Numbered from the stretch's first letter, positions 1 to 11,307 are shown. The stretch is 64,000 nt of DNA from Zingiber officinale (GCF_018446385.1 NC_056000.1:38539511-38603510), one strand, 5' to 3'. The notes: generated by a model from the sequence alone, not told the origin. Program-made: numbers and translations.

Positions 1-873
1 GAATTTGAAATGAGCTTAGTGGGAAAATTAACCTATTTCTTAGGATTACAAATCAAACAAACAAATGAAGGAAATTATATTTATTAACATAAATACACCA
101 AAGAATTACTTAAAAAATTCGGAATGGAAAATACAAAAGAAATAAAGACACCTATGGCAGTAAACACAATCTTAGACAGTGACCCAAATGGAAAATCAAT
201 TGATTTAAAACATTATAGAAGTACAATAGGTAGCCTACTGTACTTAACTGCAAGCCGACCTGATATTTTATTTGCAGTTAGTATGTGTGCTAGATACCAA
301 ACCTGTGCTAAGGAATCCCATTTGACACAAGTCAAAAGAATTTTTAGATATCTTAAAGGAACAACAAATGTAGGAATCTGGTATCCTAGGACAAATAATT
401 TTGAACTAATAGGGTATTCTGACTCAGATTATGCTGGATGCAAATTAGACCGCAAAAGCACAGGTGGTGGATGCCAATTATTAGGTTCATCACTTGTTAG
501 CTGGTTTAGTAGAAAGCAACATTGTGTTGCTCTATCTACAACTGAGTCAGAATACATAGCTATAGGCAAATGTGTTGCACAATTATTATGGATGATGCAT
601 ACTCTAAAAGATTTCAACTTAAATATCACAAATGTAAAAGTATTAATTGACAATATAAGTTCAATTAACTTAACCAAGAATCCTGTGCATCATTCAAGAA
701 CCAAACATATTGAAATTAGGCACCACTTCATCAGGGATCATGTTACTAAAGGTGATATTGAACTCAAATACATTGAGTCCAAATCAAATTTAGCTGACAT
801 TTTTACAAAACCACTCCCTGAAAGTGAATTTAGCAACTTACGGCGACAATTAGGGATGCGCCTAATAGACTAG
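1..873 (+). pseudogene. Sirevirus-type Ty1/copia pol, C-terminal end (reverse transcriptase end and RNase H)
   Basis: This is the last part of a copia polyprotein, open to the left edge. The frame reads through the end of the reverse transcriptase (LTYFLGLQI near base 31), then meets an in-frame TAA at 85-87, and is open again from the ATG at 124 to the stop at 871-873. The RNase H domain is recognisable: catalytic-type Asp in GYSDSDYAG (Asp100 counting from the 124 ATG), TESEY (Glu141), and the usual C-terminal HIEIRHHFIRD and DIFTKPLPE blocks. RNase H degrades the RNA strand during reverse transcription. The gene is followed by a long noncoding stretch with repeated polypurine tracts and an LTR, which is the Sirevirus layout. 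The single stop makes this copy defective; the rest lies outside the window. Confidence 0.9.
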
Positions 874-1856
874 GATTTTTTTAAAACTACTTTTAAAATA
901 ATGTTTTTTAACTTATAAGTTAAAACTGTAAGTTTTCAAAACTTTCCATTTTTAGTTTTCAAAAACAGTTTTGGCCTTAGACTAGTTTTGAATCCTTAGA
1001 AAGCATGTACCCATAGGTCTAGTTTTTGAGCATCTCGCCAATACCTTAGGTTTACCTTGCTTGTGTTTGACAAACATAGAAAAGGGTGAGATGCATAGGC
1101 CAATTGTCTGGACTTAAGATGCTTATTTCAGTGCATCAGCATAAGTCTGGACGTTAAATACAACTCAGATATTAATTAGATTAAGTTGATCAATCAAGTC
1201 AACTTAATCTGACTAACCAAGTGAAAGCTACTATCTTCTGATAGTCAGTTAGTACCTAATTGGTTAGACAGCTGGTTAAATTTAAGTATCAAGTTCAGGG
1301 GGAGAGTTAACTAAAATTTGTGTGTTTGAAAAATGCTTTATGTTTACAAAAAGTTAAACTTAACTAAGTGTTTGAAAAACTTGGAAGATTAATTCCACCT
1401 AATTTCTAAACCTGATTTAAAAAGTTGACTATTAAACTTTACAAATTTAGCTTTTATCAAATTAGCCTTAAAAATTTTTTTGGCAAAATTTAATCTCACT
1501 TAATTTTTGCTTTGTTTTGAAAAAGTGAAAAGTAAAAGTAAATGTTACTTAAACCAAAATTTTTTGTTGAAAAGTTGAAAAACCTGATTTAAAAAAAATT
1601 TTTACTTGAATTTTTTCTTGAATTTTTGAACCGAACTCAGATATTTTTCAAGATCAGCTGTTTTACAGTAACTCTACACTATGTGTACCCTTGTTTTTTT
1701 TTATGAATGCAAAAGGGGGAGGGTTAGGTGGTTAAGTTAGAGCAACTAAATGCAAACTTGAAAAACTAACTTAAAAACCTCGAAAATCATGCTTGATTTT
1801 TGCATATATTTATCACTAACTTAACCAGGTTGTCATTCCATCAAAAAGGGGGAGAT
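874..1856 (+). other. Sirevirus post-pol region with repeated polypurine tracts
   Basis: About 1 kb of AT-rich sequence between the pol stop and the 3' LTR, with no ORF of note. It holds three purine tracts of the same kind: 1297-1306 (AGGGGGAGAG), 1711-1723 (AAAAGGGGGAGGG) and 1843-1855 (AAAAAGGGGGAGA), the last abutting the LTR and therefore the likely primer for plus-strand DNA. Multiple polypurine tracts upstream of the 3' LTR are a known Sirevirus hallmark. Confidence 0.75.
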
Positions 1857-1968
1857 TGTTGGTGCGGTTAGCACTAACGGTCTAACTCAGGTTTTGATGA
1901 ATGACAAATCAGGTTAAGTTAGGTTCATATTTATCTAACACTCGACGAAGTGTGCAGGATAAGTCCAG

Positions 1969-2196
1969 ATGGGGCTGACCGGATAGCTGGCGAGAAATCC
2001 AAGCGGGTCGACGGGCTGACCGGACGCTTGGCGAGAAGTCTAGCTAGGTCGACGGGCTGACCGGATAGCTAGCAAGAAGTCTAGCTAGGTCGATGGGCTG
2101 ACCGGATAGCTAGCAAGAAGTCCAACTAGGTCGACGGGCTGACCGGATAGCTGGCAAGAAGTCCAGACGAGTCGAAGGGCTGACCGGACGTCTGGC
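1969..2196 (+). repeat. Tandem array of about 41-bp hairpin units in the Sirevirus LTR
   Basis: Consecutive units share the core GGTCGACGGGCTGACCGGA, itself a small GGTC/GACC stem, but are bracketed by arms that differ from unit to unit and still pair: CCAAGCG (1999-2005) with CGCTTGG (2025-2031), CTAGCTA (2040-2046) with TAGCTAG (2066-2072), and CCAGACG (2163-2169) with CGTCTGG (2189-2195). One unit pairs CCAACTA with TAGCTGG, which needs a G-U type pair. Units are joined by short spacers such as CGAGAAGT. Confidence 0.85.
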
Positions 2197-2585
2197 AGGT
2201 AAGTGAGGTAAGTCACTGGAGGGGAGTGACTGCGAGGACGCGTTCCCGGGAAGGAAACATTAGGCGTCGATCCGGCTTAGATCCATTTCGGATGTCTAAG
2301 TCGAGATCGTGACTAGATTCCGGTCTCGGAAAGACGGAATCTAAGTCATACTAACTTATGCTAATTCATACTATTATAAATGTGCTAATAATCTGTTTTG
2401 CAGGATATATATTGCCTCGGACTAACTTTGTTTTGTAGGAAAAAGGAGATTTCTGGAACAAGGTGGTCCGGGCGCCTGGAAGGCAAATTATATCCAGCCG
2501 AGTCGTCGCCACGTGGAGCATCACAGTTTGTGCAGCTACGTCGCATTCCAGGCGCCCGGAAGGGATCCAGGCGCCCGGAACAGCA

Positions 2586-2592
2586 TATAAAA
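2586..2592 (+). promoter_or_regulatory. Probable TATA box of the Sirevirus LTR
   Basis: TATAAAA sits just after three copies of a GC-rich palindromic word (GGCGCC within CAGGCGCCCGGAA, about 2468-2580). The related solo LTR has TATATAAG in the same place after the same words. This is the expected position for the start of U3-driven transcription. Confidence 0.6.
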
Positions 2593-2961
2593 GAAGCCCC
2601 AGGCAGGAGCTTCATCAACAATTCATCTGAGAACTCTTCTACTGCTGGTCTTGCTGCTCGACGTTCAGTGCGACGCCAACAACGCTCCGACAAAGTGCTC
2701 CTTCAGTTTTTATTTAATTTCCTTGTCGGTATTGCTTTATTTTCACTAGCATTTCCTGTATTCATTCTGTAATCATATTTCGATTTGTTAGTGATTGCCC
2801 AACGAAAGTGGTCAAGGACCACGGGCCTTCGAGTAGGAGTCGTCACAGGCTCTGAACGAAGTAAAAAACATTTGTGTCTATTTTACTTTTCCGCTGCGTT
2901 TATACTCTAAGTTTTTGAATCGATATTCACCCCCCCCTCTATCGAATCTAACGGTCCTACA

Positions 2962-4911
2962 ATAAGTACCTTTTCAATATAGGTCTATTGTGAAAGTCCA
3001 AGAATGCCTCCTGAACGATCACGATAGATCTGTATGCCTAAAACAAAGGATGCTTCACCAAGATCTTTCATTTCAAAATTATCAGATAGAAATGACTTGG
3101 TTTGATGCAGCATACCTTTATTATTACTCGCAAGCAATATATCATGCACATACAAAACAAGTATAACAAACTTGCTCCCACTGAACTTGACATATATGCA
3201 CTGATCAACGGGATTCTCTTTAAATCCAAATGAGGTAACCACTTGATTAAATTTTCGGTACCACTGACGAGATGCTTGTTTTAAACCATAAATAGACTTC
3301 TCTAATCTACATACTAGGTGTTTTAAATCTTTAGACTCAAAGTTTTCTGGTTGCACTATATATATAGACTTCTCTATATCTCCATTGAGGAATGCAGTCT
3401 TTACGTCCATTTGATGTTGCTCCAAATTAGAATGAGCTACAAGTGTCATAATTACCCTAAGGGAGTCTTTCATCGACACAGGTGAGAAAGTTTCCTTGTA
3501 ATCAATGTCTTCTTTCTGAGTGAATCCCTTGGCAACAAGATGAGCCTTATACTTTTCGACATTGCCCCTTGAATCCTGCTTGGTTTTAAATATCTATTTA
3601 CAACCAATGAGCTTCTTTCCTTCAGGGAATTCGACAAGTTCTCAAATGTCATTGTCCACCATAGACTTCAACTCTTCTTGCATGGCGTTAATCCTCCTTT
3701 CAGGGTTAGAACATTATTTGACTTCTTGGAAATATGTAGGATCGCTCTCCAGGCCTATGTCAAAATCATGCTCTTAGAGATAAACATAATCACGAAAATT
3801 CATGGTTCTTCGTTCCCTTGTGGATCACCTTAAAGGCACTTATGTTTAAGGTGGTTGAGGTACTTGCTCATCAATATGAGGTAATACTTCAATTTCAGTG
3901 GCAGATTCCTCCAATTGCATTGGAAATATCATGGGAATATCTTGGTTCACTACGCTTACTGGATGTGTGATACCCATAATATGCAGTATGGTAATCATGC
4001 CGCTACTGATCGCACTAGCAGTAACCACAGGAGGATCGTCAATGCTTTCCTCAAAAGATACTTCTCTGATTTTATTACTCCCACTGTCCTTAATGAACTT
4101 GGCATTTTCCGTTTCGAAGAATGATCTATTAGAGGGATCATAAAATTTATACCCTCTTGACTTCTTAGAGTATCCTACAAAATTATAACTAACCATTCTT
4201 AAGTCCAGTTTCCTTTCATTAGGCTTATAAGGCCTAGCTTAAGCTAAACAAACTCAGACGTGTAAGTACCTAATGCTAGGCCTCTTACCCGTCCACGTCT
4301 CGAATGGAGTTTTAGTTACTGCCTTACTAGATACTCTATTGAGTAGGTAAACTACAGTCTTGAGTTCTTCACCCCACAAGAACCCTGGTAGAGAAGTGAA
4401 AGTCATCATACTTCTTACCATGTCTTTTATGGTTCGATTGCGACGCTCAGCTACATCATTCTAACTAGGTATACCAGGCATGGTATACTGAGGTACAAAT
4501 TCACACTCAATAAGGTAATTCGCAAAAGGTCATAGACTTTGTTCATCTGATCCATCATATCGATCGTAATATTCACCTTCACGGTCGGATCGGAGAGCTT
4601 TAATTTTCTTACCTAGTTGAAGTTCAATTTCGACTTTGAAAATTTTGAACATGTCCAAAGATTACGATTTCTCATGAATAAGGTACAGATAGCAAAATCT
4701 AGAATAGTTGTCTATGAAGCTAATAAAATATGTGTGTCCATTCTAAGATGCCTTAGGGAATGGTCTACAAATATTCGTATGTATTAGCTTTAAAACATCA
4801 CTACAATGATTAGCCCTCTTATACCTTTTGTTAGTGATCTTCCCCTTGATACACTCTATGCAGATATTAAAGTCTGACATGTCAAGGGAATCGAGAATTC
4901 CATGTGACATT
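2962..4911 (-). pseudogene. Copia A pol: integrase C-terminal half and reverse transcriptase
   Basis: Read right to left, 4911-4200 holds integrase with frame breaks (the segment next to the solo LTR contains the pre-integrase zinc motif partner CIECIKGKITNKR), 4196-3846 the linker after integrase, and 3652-2985 the reverse transcriptase with TAFLNGDIEKSIY and IYGLKQASRQWYRKF. The catalytic box reads YVHD instead of YVDD: the codon at 3144-3146 gives His where the family has an essential Asp, so the enzyme would be inactive even without the frameshifts. The frame is cut at 2962 in the segment that links reverse transcriptase to RNase H. Several stops and frame changes show it is a pseudogene. 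Confidence 0.85.
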
Positions 4912-7597
4912 TGTTGGTTGCTGCTCGGAAAACCTAATGGTTCCACTGTATAAAAATTTTGTACAAAGGTCTGAACCTTTTCCTAGCTACCATGTATTCT
5001 TTTAAATTAAACTTGGATCGCCTGCGGAACTTAACACGTTTGATCCAAAGTTTAATTTATTTGTTCTTTTAGGTTTAGACTTGGATCTCCTGCGGAACTT
5101 AACACGTTCGATCCAAATCACCTAGGTTATTAATTCCATTAAATATTAATTTCCAAAATTAGCTTCTAGGACTGCATGGCGAGGCACATGGCCTTCTTGG
5201 ATATGGGAACAACCACCACCGCCTAGACAAAGCCTTTTAAGGAAAGCTAATATTTAATTTCCTTAAATAACTTTAGGTCAACCAAAAGGAACAATCAAAT
5301 CACAAGGAAAAGAAAAATAAAGAACACAACATCGAAAACTAATTCAAAATACTAGAATCGCATGCCTCTTGTATTTGATATTTTTACAAAGAAATAAAAC
5401 TAGTATGATGCGGAAATTAAATACTAGTATACCTTTTCTTTTGCAAGCAAAAACCTCTAGGTCTTCTACCGTATTCCTCTTCTAACCTCGAACGTTGTGT
5501 GGGCAACGATCTTCCGAGATGAGAAACCACCAAAGCACCTTCTTCTCCTCCTTGCAAGGTTCAGCCACAACAAGAGCACCTCCAAGGATGAAGAGATTCA
5601 ACCACCACCAATGCTCCAAGGGATACTAGAAAAGAGGCTTCTTTTATCTCCTTCTTCTCCTTCTTAGATCCGGCCACCAAAGCTATCTCCACCATGAGAA
5701 GGTTTCGGCCACAAAAAGGAGAGGAGAGAAAAGAAGGGGCCGGCCACACCCAAGGAGAAAAGAGAGGAAAAATAGAATAGAGATGTTCACCATGAAGCCT
5801 CCTCTACCCCCTCTTTTATAATCCTTGGTCTTGGAAAATAAGGAAAATTTAATAAAAACTTCCTTAATTCTTTTTCCATTGAAAAGGAAAATTTATTTAA
5901 TTAAAACAATTTTCTCTATTCAATTTACAATGGTCGGCCACTAATAAAATCTCCAAGCAAATAAAATTTTAAACACAAATTAAAACTTCCTTATTTGCTT
6001 CCGGAAATTTATAAAAAATTTCTCCAATAATTTTCCCTTCATGATTGGTTAATAAAAAGGAAATTTTATAAATTAAAATCTTTCTATTAAACATGTGGAT
6101 AAAAAGAAAGTTATCTTGTAAAAATTAAAATCTCTTTTAATCTACAAATAAGAAAAGATATCAAATCTTTTCTTAATCTTTTGTAGAAACTTATAAAAAA
6201 GAATATTTAATTTTTTAAACTCTCTTTTAAATCAGGAACATGGTTAAAAAGGAAAGTTTTCTTTCAAATTTAAAATCCACCTTTTAATCAACAAATAAGG
6301 AAAGATTTCAAATTTTAAACTCTCTTTTAAACATGTAGATTATTTACAAATAAAGAAAGTTTTTACCAAAAATTAAAACCATCCTTTTAATCTACAAATA
6401 AGGAAAGAGATTAATCTCTTCTCTTAATCTTTTGTAGAAAGCTATAAAAGGAAATTTTTAATTTTTAAACTCTCTTTTAAAACCTTGATATCCACATAAG
6501 AAATAATTTTAATAAAAATCCTTTTTAATATTCTAGTGGCCGACCACCTAAGCTTGGGACCCAAGCTTTGGCCGGCCACCAACTTGGCTCATCCCCTTGG
6601 TCTTGGCCGGCCCTAGCTTGGGTTCCAAGCTAGCTTGGCCGACCCCATTGGATGGGTAAGAAGGTGGGTATGTGGTGGATATAAAACTCTATATACAAGA
6701 GGCTACGATAGGGACCGAGAGGAGGAATTGATTTTGGTCTCCCGATGAAATTAAGCATCCTGTGTTCGCCCCGAACACACAACTTAATTTCATCAATAAT
6801 AATTCATTCCACTAAAAAACTATTATTGAACTACCGCACCAATCCCAAATTACATTTTGGGCTCCTTCTTATTATGAGTGTGTCAGTCTCCCTGTGTTTA
6901 AGATAACAAATGTCCACTAATTAAGTAAGTTACTGACAACTCACTTAATTAATATCTAGCTCCAAGAGTAGTACCACTCAACTTCGTCGTCATGTCGGAC
7001 TAAGTCCACCTGCAGGGTTTAACATGACAATCCTTATGAGCTCCTCTTGGGGACATTCTCAACCTAGATCACTAGGACACAGTTTCCTTCTATAATCAAC
7101 AACACACACTATAAGTGATATCATTTCCCAACTTATCGGGCTTATTGATTTATCGAACTAAATCTCACCCATTGATAAATTAAAGAAATAAATATCAAAT
7201 ATATGTGCTTGTTATTATATTAGGATTAAGAGCACACACTTCCATAATAACTGAGGTCTTTGTCCCTTTATAAAGTCAGTATAAAAGAGACGACCTCTAA
7301 TGGTCCTACTCAATACACTCTAAGTGTACTAGTGTAATTATATAGTTAAGATAAACTAATACCTAATTACACTACGACCTTCCAATGGTTTGTTCCTTTC
7401 CATCATGGTCGTGAGCTACTGTTTATAAGGTACTGATAACATGATCCTCTGTGTGTGACACTACACACCATGTTATCTATAATATAAATTAATTGAACAA
7501 CTACATTTATCATAAATGTAGACATTTGACCAATGTGATTCTTATTTCTAGATAAATGTCTATACCAAAAGCTAGGCTTTTAGTATACATCCTAACA
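4912..7597 (-). mobile_element. Solo LTR of the copia E family, inserted in copia A integrase
   Basis: On the minus strand this begins TGTTAGGATGTATAC at 7597 and ends with CCAACA at 4912. It is flanked by the perfect 5-bp duplication ACATT (4907-4911 and 7598-7602), proof of a single insertion. Start, end and much of the interior match the LTRs of copia E (35761-38308 and 45817-48276). There is no internal region, PBS or polypurine tract, so it is the product of LTR-LTR recombination. Much of 5820-6540 is AT-rich with repeated TTAAAAG-type words. The copia A frame continues across it from 7603 to 4911. Confidence 0.92.
5814..5820 (-). promoter_or_regulatory. Probable TATA box of the solo LTR
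   Basis: TATAAAA on the minus strand. The equivalent box in the copia E 5' LTR is at 37420-37426, in the same sequence context (GGATTATAAAAGAGAGGG), followed there by a GC-richer transcribed part. Confidence 0.5.
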
Positions 7598-7602
7598 ACA
7601 TT

Positions 7603-8230
7603 AACCTTTATAGGCATTGTTTGGATATATGTCCTAAACGCCTATGCCACAACATGAAAAAATTCTCATCGGTTAATTTACATTTTGTACCTATACTATG
7701 CATTATTACGTTGTCAACCATAGGAGAAAAGGTGTTTGATTTATAAAGTTTATCAACCAAGGAACCATTGTCAACCAACACTGAATTAAAGAAAATATTG
7801 AAAATTCTATTTCTAAATGAACAAGAATAACTTGATTTGTCCAAACAAGAAATTAAAATTAAATTTCATCAAAAACATGGTACAATAAATATATTTTCTA
7901 AATTCAGAAAAATATTATTCCTAATCAAAGCCTATAAATACCAATCGACTCGACTTTAGCCTTCTTTCAATTTCTTGTATAGATGTATCTTTCACAATTA
8001 AGCGGAAGTCAGTTCTTGAGACAACCCTGCATAGTGACACTTATATGAGTAGTAGCACCGGTATCTATCCACCAAGTGTCAGTGGGTACAATAGCTAAAT
8101 TGACTTCCGAACTAACAAAGTTGAGAAAACTCCTAGAATCTGCAATTTGTTTTTCCTTTTCCTTTGTTATTGATTCTCTTTCATTTATTGCTCGCACTTT
8201 GAGAACCAGATGCTAAGTGAGCACTCTCAG
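7603..8230 (-). pseudogene. Copia A protease and GAG pre-integrase region
   Basis: The minus-strand frame at 8197-8009 carries the aspartic protease active site WWIDTGATTHIS, and 7844-7608 carries the pre-integrase block LWHRRLGHISKQ, which normally precedes the integrase zinc finger. The protease cleaves the gag-pol polyprotein. Stops and a frame change separate the pieces. Continuity with the integrase fragment at 4911 is restored once the solo LTR and one copy of its duplication are discounted. Confidence 0.85.
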
Positions 8231-8856
8231 ATGTCTCAATCTTTAGTCTCCCTTCCTCTTGTACGCATTAAGCTATGAGCTCATTCAATGTCCAATTTTT
8301 CTTTTGAGTATTATACAATATCTTAAAAGGAGTGAACTGTGTCGGCAACAAAATCAAGATGAGATGTACTAACATACCCTCAGACATATCAAGTTTTAGT
8401 GCTTTCAGACTTGTCATTATATTGGACATCTTCATAATGTACTCCTATATTGGACATCTTCATAATGTACTCCTTTATGTTTCCTTTACCATTATACTGT
8501 ATGGTTACCAACTTCGTAAGAAGAGTGGTAGTCTTGACCATTTTATTTGAGGTGAATCGGTCTGCTAATTGGTCCAAGAAACTCATCATCACCTCCCTCT
8601 GTTATTGAGTCCTTTATTTGCGTCGGTATGGAAAGTTTCATGATACTCAGACACATGCGATTTGATTTCTCCCACAGCTAAATTCAGCCATCTGCTCCAT
8701 AGTGCTAGCACTGGTCGGAGGTGCAGGACGATCATTCCTTAATGTATAGTCTAAGTCCATGCAGCCTAAGACTATAGTCACGTATTCTTTCCATTTAGCA
8801 AAATTCGAACTAATTAGTGTTGGGATATTATTAATACTGACAGTTACAAATTGCAC
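8231..8856 (-). pseudogene. Copia A gag
   Basis: Minus-strand gag in two blocks. The first (8856-8647) starts with the typical N-terminal pattern LISSNFAKWKEYVTIVLGCM followed by a proline-rich tract. The second (8592-8389) has the UBN2-type core (LADRFTSNKMVKTTTLLTKL, then NIKEYIMKMSNI). A 25-bp duplication around 8430-8470 (TATTGGACATCTTCATAATG twice) and several stops disrupt it. Gag forms the particle that encloses the RNA. A zinc knuckle is not clear in the region just downstream. Confidence 0.8.
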
Positions 8857-9312
8857 TAAAATTAAAGAGAGAAATTTATTTAAGCTTATGATTTAATTAA
8901 AACTAATAACATATAAGTAATCTATAAAATTATACAAATAAATAAAATTTTAAATGCATATAAATGGGCTCTTTATGAGATACCAAGTACAACATAATGT
9001 GTCTTCCTTTGGAACAACACATTAATTGTTAGCGATACTCTCTAATATAATTCAAATATTAATTGGTCACACAATGTTCTTTCCTTTGGGTTGACCCATT
9101 GTACACATAATATGATACTTTATATGAGTTATATTTTAGTCCATAGCTCACAACAACCTTAATCAGCCATAATATGACTTCATTTGAGCCAACATATTTT
9201 TTGCATAATCTGAATAAAATAATATTTTTTTTTATAGTTGTAAGCTACCTTATGTATATATCTGGCATAAAAGTAACATTCTTTTGGGCTGATTACTTTT
9301 AACATAGATATA
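8857..9312 (-). repeat. Copia A leader, array of hairpin units with changing arms
   Basis: Noncoding 5' leader of copia A. It contains at least four units with a similar loop built around CTTCCTTTGG and arms that differ but pair: TAATGTGT (8995-9002) with ACACATTA (9017-9024), ACAATG (9071-9076) with CATTGT (9097-9102), AATATG (9171-9176) with CATATT (9193-9198), and AAAAGTAA (9269-9276) with TTACTTTT (9293-9300). A further unit lies at 55209-55237, on the other side of the gypsy insertion. Confidence 0.75.
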
Positions 9313-10293
9313 TGATGCGGTGATAAGGCGGGGCTCACCCTGCGTGGGATAGTTGCTGTGGTGGAAGTCAAAGTCAAAATGGTCAATGGTCAGATAGCAT
9401 CGGTCGGTCGGGCGACCATGCTTCGACCGAAGGGAGAAGGTACCGATCCGACCCCCACCTCTGACTCAGGTAATACGCCGAACAACCGACGCTCAATAAG
9501 GGAGGACAACAAAGGAGATGACATTCAAAATCCGGGTCGAGTGGCGACCCCCCGTTCGGCCTGATAGCACAGCTCGACATTGGCAAATTGGAACTTCGGC
9601 CGAGCAGCTACCCTGCTCAGCCAAGCAGCAGGTTTCAGCATTGACAGAGTTCAACTTCTGCAGAGCAACTACCCCGCTCGGCCTGACAGCAGGTCTCGGT
9701 AGTGGCAAAGGGGAACTTCAGTCGAGCGGCTACATGCACAGGAGTAGCGAGATTTTGGTCGACCGGGCGAGACACCAGAGCGGTAAAATTTCGACCGAGT
9801 GGCCAACCCGCTCGGCCTAACAGTACACTCTGATGTCCATCGACATCCTTTTGGGAGTTAGTACCGCCGACACCAAGCGTTGACAGCCAAAAGATCGTAC
9901 GACAGAAGTTTCTACTGTCACTTCAGAGATATGCTCGGCCTATTAAGGTACTATGTCAGGAATACTTTACTGACGAGCCTTTTCAGGGAAAACTTTCGGA
10001 AGTGTGCTCACCTTGGGGAGCATGCATGCGCGCTACAGGAGCTTTATATAAAGGGGGGTCCATGCATCAGCGGAGGTATGCGATATGCACTATTTACAAT
10101 ACAGTTTTCTTATTGTTCCGCCTTATACTTCATCGTCGATAACTACCTGAGCGTCGGAGGGCCAACGCGGGGGACCCCTTCCCTGACTCGACACTGACGT
10201 AATTTGTGTTGCAAGTTTGAGTGGAGTCTACAACCGGTCAGCGGGAGCACCATATCTCCAGCTTTCCATCTCATTAACTTTCGGACAAGATCA
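9313..10293 (+). mobile_element. 5' LTR of the gypsy element
   Basis: 981 bp, matching 54192-55170 along its full length with scattered substitutions. It is GC-rich in the middle, with imperfect repeats of the type GAGCGGCTACCCCGCTCGGCC (9596-9830). The short ORFs in it (for example 9518-9820) are not conserved in frame in the other LTR and are not treated as genes. Confidence 0.9.
10045..10052 (+). promoter_or_regulatory. Probable TATA box of the gypsy 5' LTR
   Basis: TATATAAA followed by AGGGGGG. The 3' LTR keeps the same box at 54921-54928, supporting a conserved function. Confidence 0.6.
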
Positions 10294-10421
10294 TATTTGA
10301 CCGTCTGTGGGAACTTAACCTGCATCCGATCTGAGAAGATGGAGGACGCTGGACAACTCACCATCGTGACACTCACCCAGGAATAGCTCGACATGCTCGT
10401 GTATACCTGAGCGGCAAAGAT
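10294..10421 (+). pseudogene. Gypsy leader and first gag codons
   Basis: The stretch after the LTR (GACCGTCTGTGGGAACTTAA from 10301) fits the usual gypsy primer-binding position, somewhat decayed. Gag appears to start at the ATG at 10338 (MEDAGQLTIVTLTQE) and then meets a stop at 10383-10385. The frame continues across the nested element: GCGGCAAAG before the insertion joins ATAATCGAG after it to read AAKIIER, resuming at 18075. Confidence 0.7.
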
Positions 10422-10929
10422 TGTTGGGACCGAAAAGTAGCTAGAGGGGGGGGGGGGGGTGAATAGCTCGTCGCGTGCTAGGTGCTCGTTGTAGCTTGTT
10501 TCTTCGATGGTGTGCAGCGGAAATATAAGAAACAAAACCATACAACGCTAACAAGGAGGGTTTACTTGGTATCCACCTCACAAGAGGTGACTAGTCCAAG
10601 GATCCACACCTACTCATGCACCCTCCACTAAGAAATCACTCCTTTTCGGTAACTACCGAAGGCGGAGAAGCCCTACAAGCTCATAGTACAAGAAGAAAGA
10701 AAGGTAAACAAATACAAGCAATAGCTTACAGGTTTTACAACTGAAAACCCTAACCCTAGCTTTCTTCTTCAGCTGTAGCTCCGCCTCTTGACTTGGAAGA
10801 CCTCCAAGAACCTTCAAGAACTGACGGTGAGAACCCTGTGGAGAAGTTCTGTGATCGCTGGTGAAGATCGGGAGAAATGGCCGAGAGTTTTATCTCAGGA
10901 ATCGAGCGCCTGCAGCTATAAACGACGCC

Positions 10930-11275
10930 AACGGTCGGATCCCGATCGATTGGATTGCTCCCAATCGATCAAGGAGGCTTTGGATCGATCCACTGATCGA
11001 TCCAGAGCGCCTCTGTACTCTCGGAAAATGTCTGGATCGATCAACGGATCGATCCAGAGCTTATCGCGACAAGTCGCAGCTTCCCAATCGATCTACTGAT
11101 CGATTGGGACCTCTGGATCGATTGAATGATCGATCCAGAAGGCTACTGTGTGCTCACGATTGCCTCCCAATCGATCAATCGATCGGGACGAAGGTTTCTT
11201 GCGGGGACACCCCAATCGATCGGCCGATGGATTGGACTCCAGCCAATCGATCGACTGATCGATCTAGCTGCTGGT
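10930..11275. repeat. Array of GATCGATC palindromes with two kinds of arms
   Basis: Perfect and near-perfect palindromes follow one another. One type has arms CCCAATCGATC and GATCGATTGGG (11083-11093 and 11098-11108, loop TACT); the other has arms of the form TCTGGATCGATC and GATCGATCCAGA (for example around 10980-11003 and 11112-11140). The array recurs in the other LTR at 16730-17080, and looser copies occur at 12920-13110 and inside the Mutator-like element at 60020-60385. Confidence 0.85.
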
Positions 11276-11307
11276 TTTTGCCCAAAACCAAGTCCCAAGC
11301 CCCCAAA

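Larger units (their letters stand above)
1857..2961 (+). mobile_element. 3' LTR of a plus-strand Sirevirus inserted in copia A
   Basis: The LTR begins TGTTGGTGCGG directly after the polypurine tract and ends CGGTCCTACA, so it has TG and CA termini and is about 1.1 kb long. A related LTR stands alone at 25691-26862 with the same start, the same tandem hairpin array, the same pyrimidine-rich end (CACCCCCCCTCTATCGAAT) and a TATA box at the same relative place. After its end the reading frame of the minus-strand copia A pol resumes, so this Sirevirus is inserted in that gene. The right flanking duplication would be ATAAG at 2962-2966; its partner lies outside the window. Confidence 0.88.
2962..9312 (-). 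mobile_element. Copia A, left segment: gag-pol on the minus strand
   Basis: Base layer of the window. The minus strand carries, from right to left, gag (8856 down), protease, a GAG pre-integrase segment, integrase and reverse transcriptase, the Ty1/copia order. The segment is interrupted by a solo LTR (4912-7597) and cut on its left by the Sirevirus ending at 2961; on the right it is cut at 9312 by the gypsy element. Its leader continues at 55176 after the duplicated ATATA. RNase H and the 3' LTR must lie left of the window, beyond the Sirevirus. Confidence 0.85.

Noticed and set aside
2385-2772. ORFs of 102 and 124 residues on opposite strands in the Sirevirus LTR
   Set aside because: They span the TATA box and GGCGCC repeats of the LTR and are not kept in the related LTR at 25691-26862.
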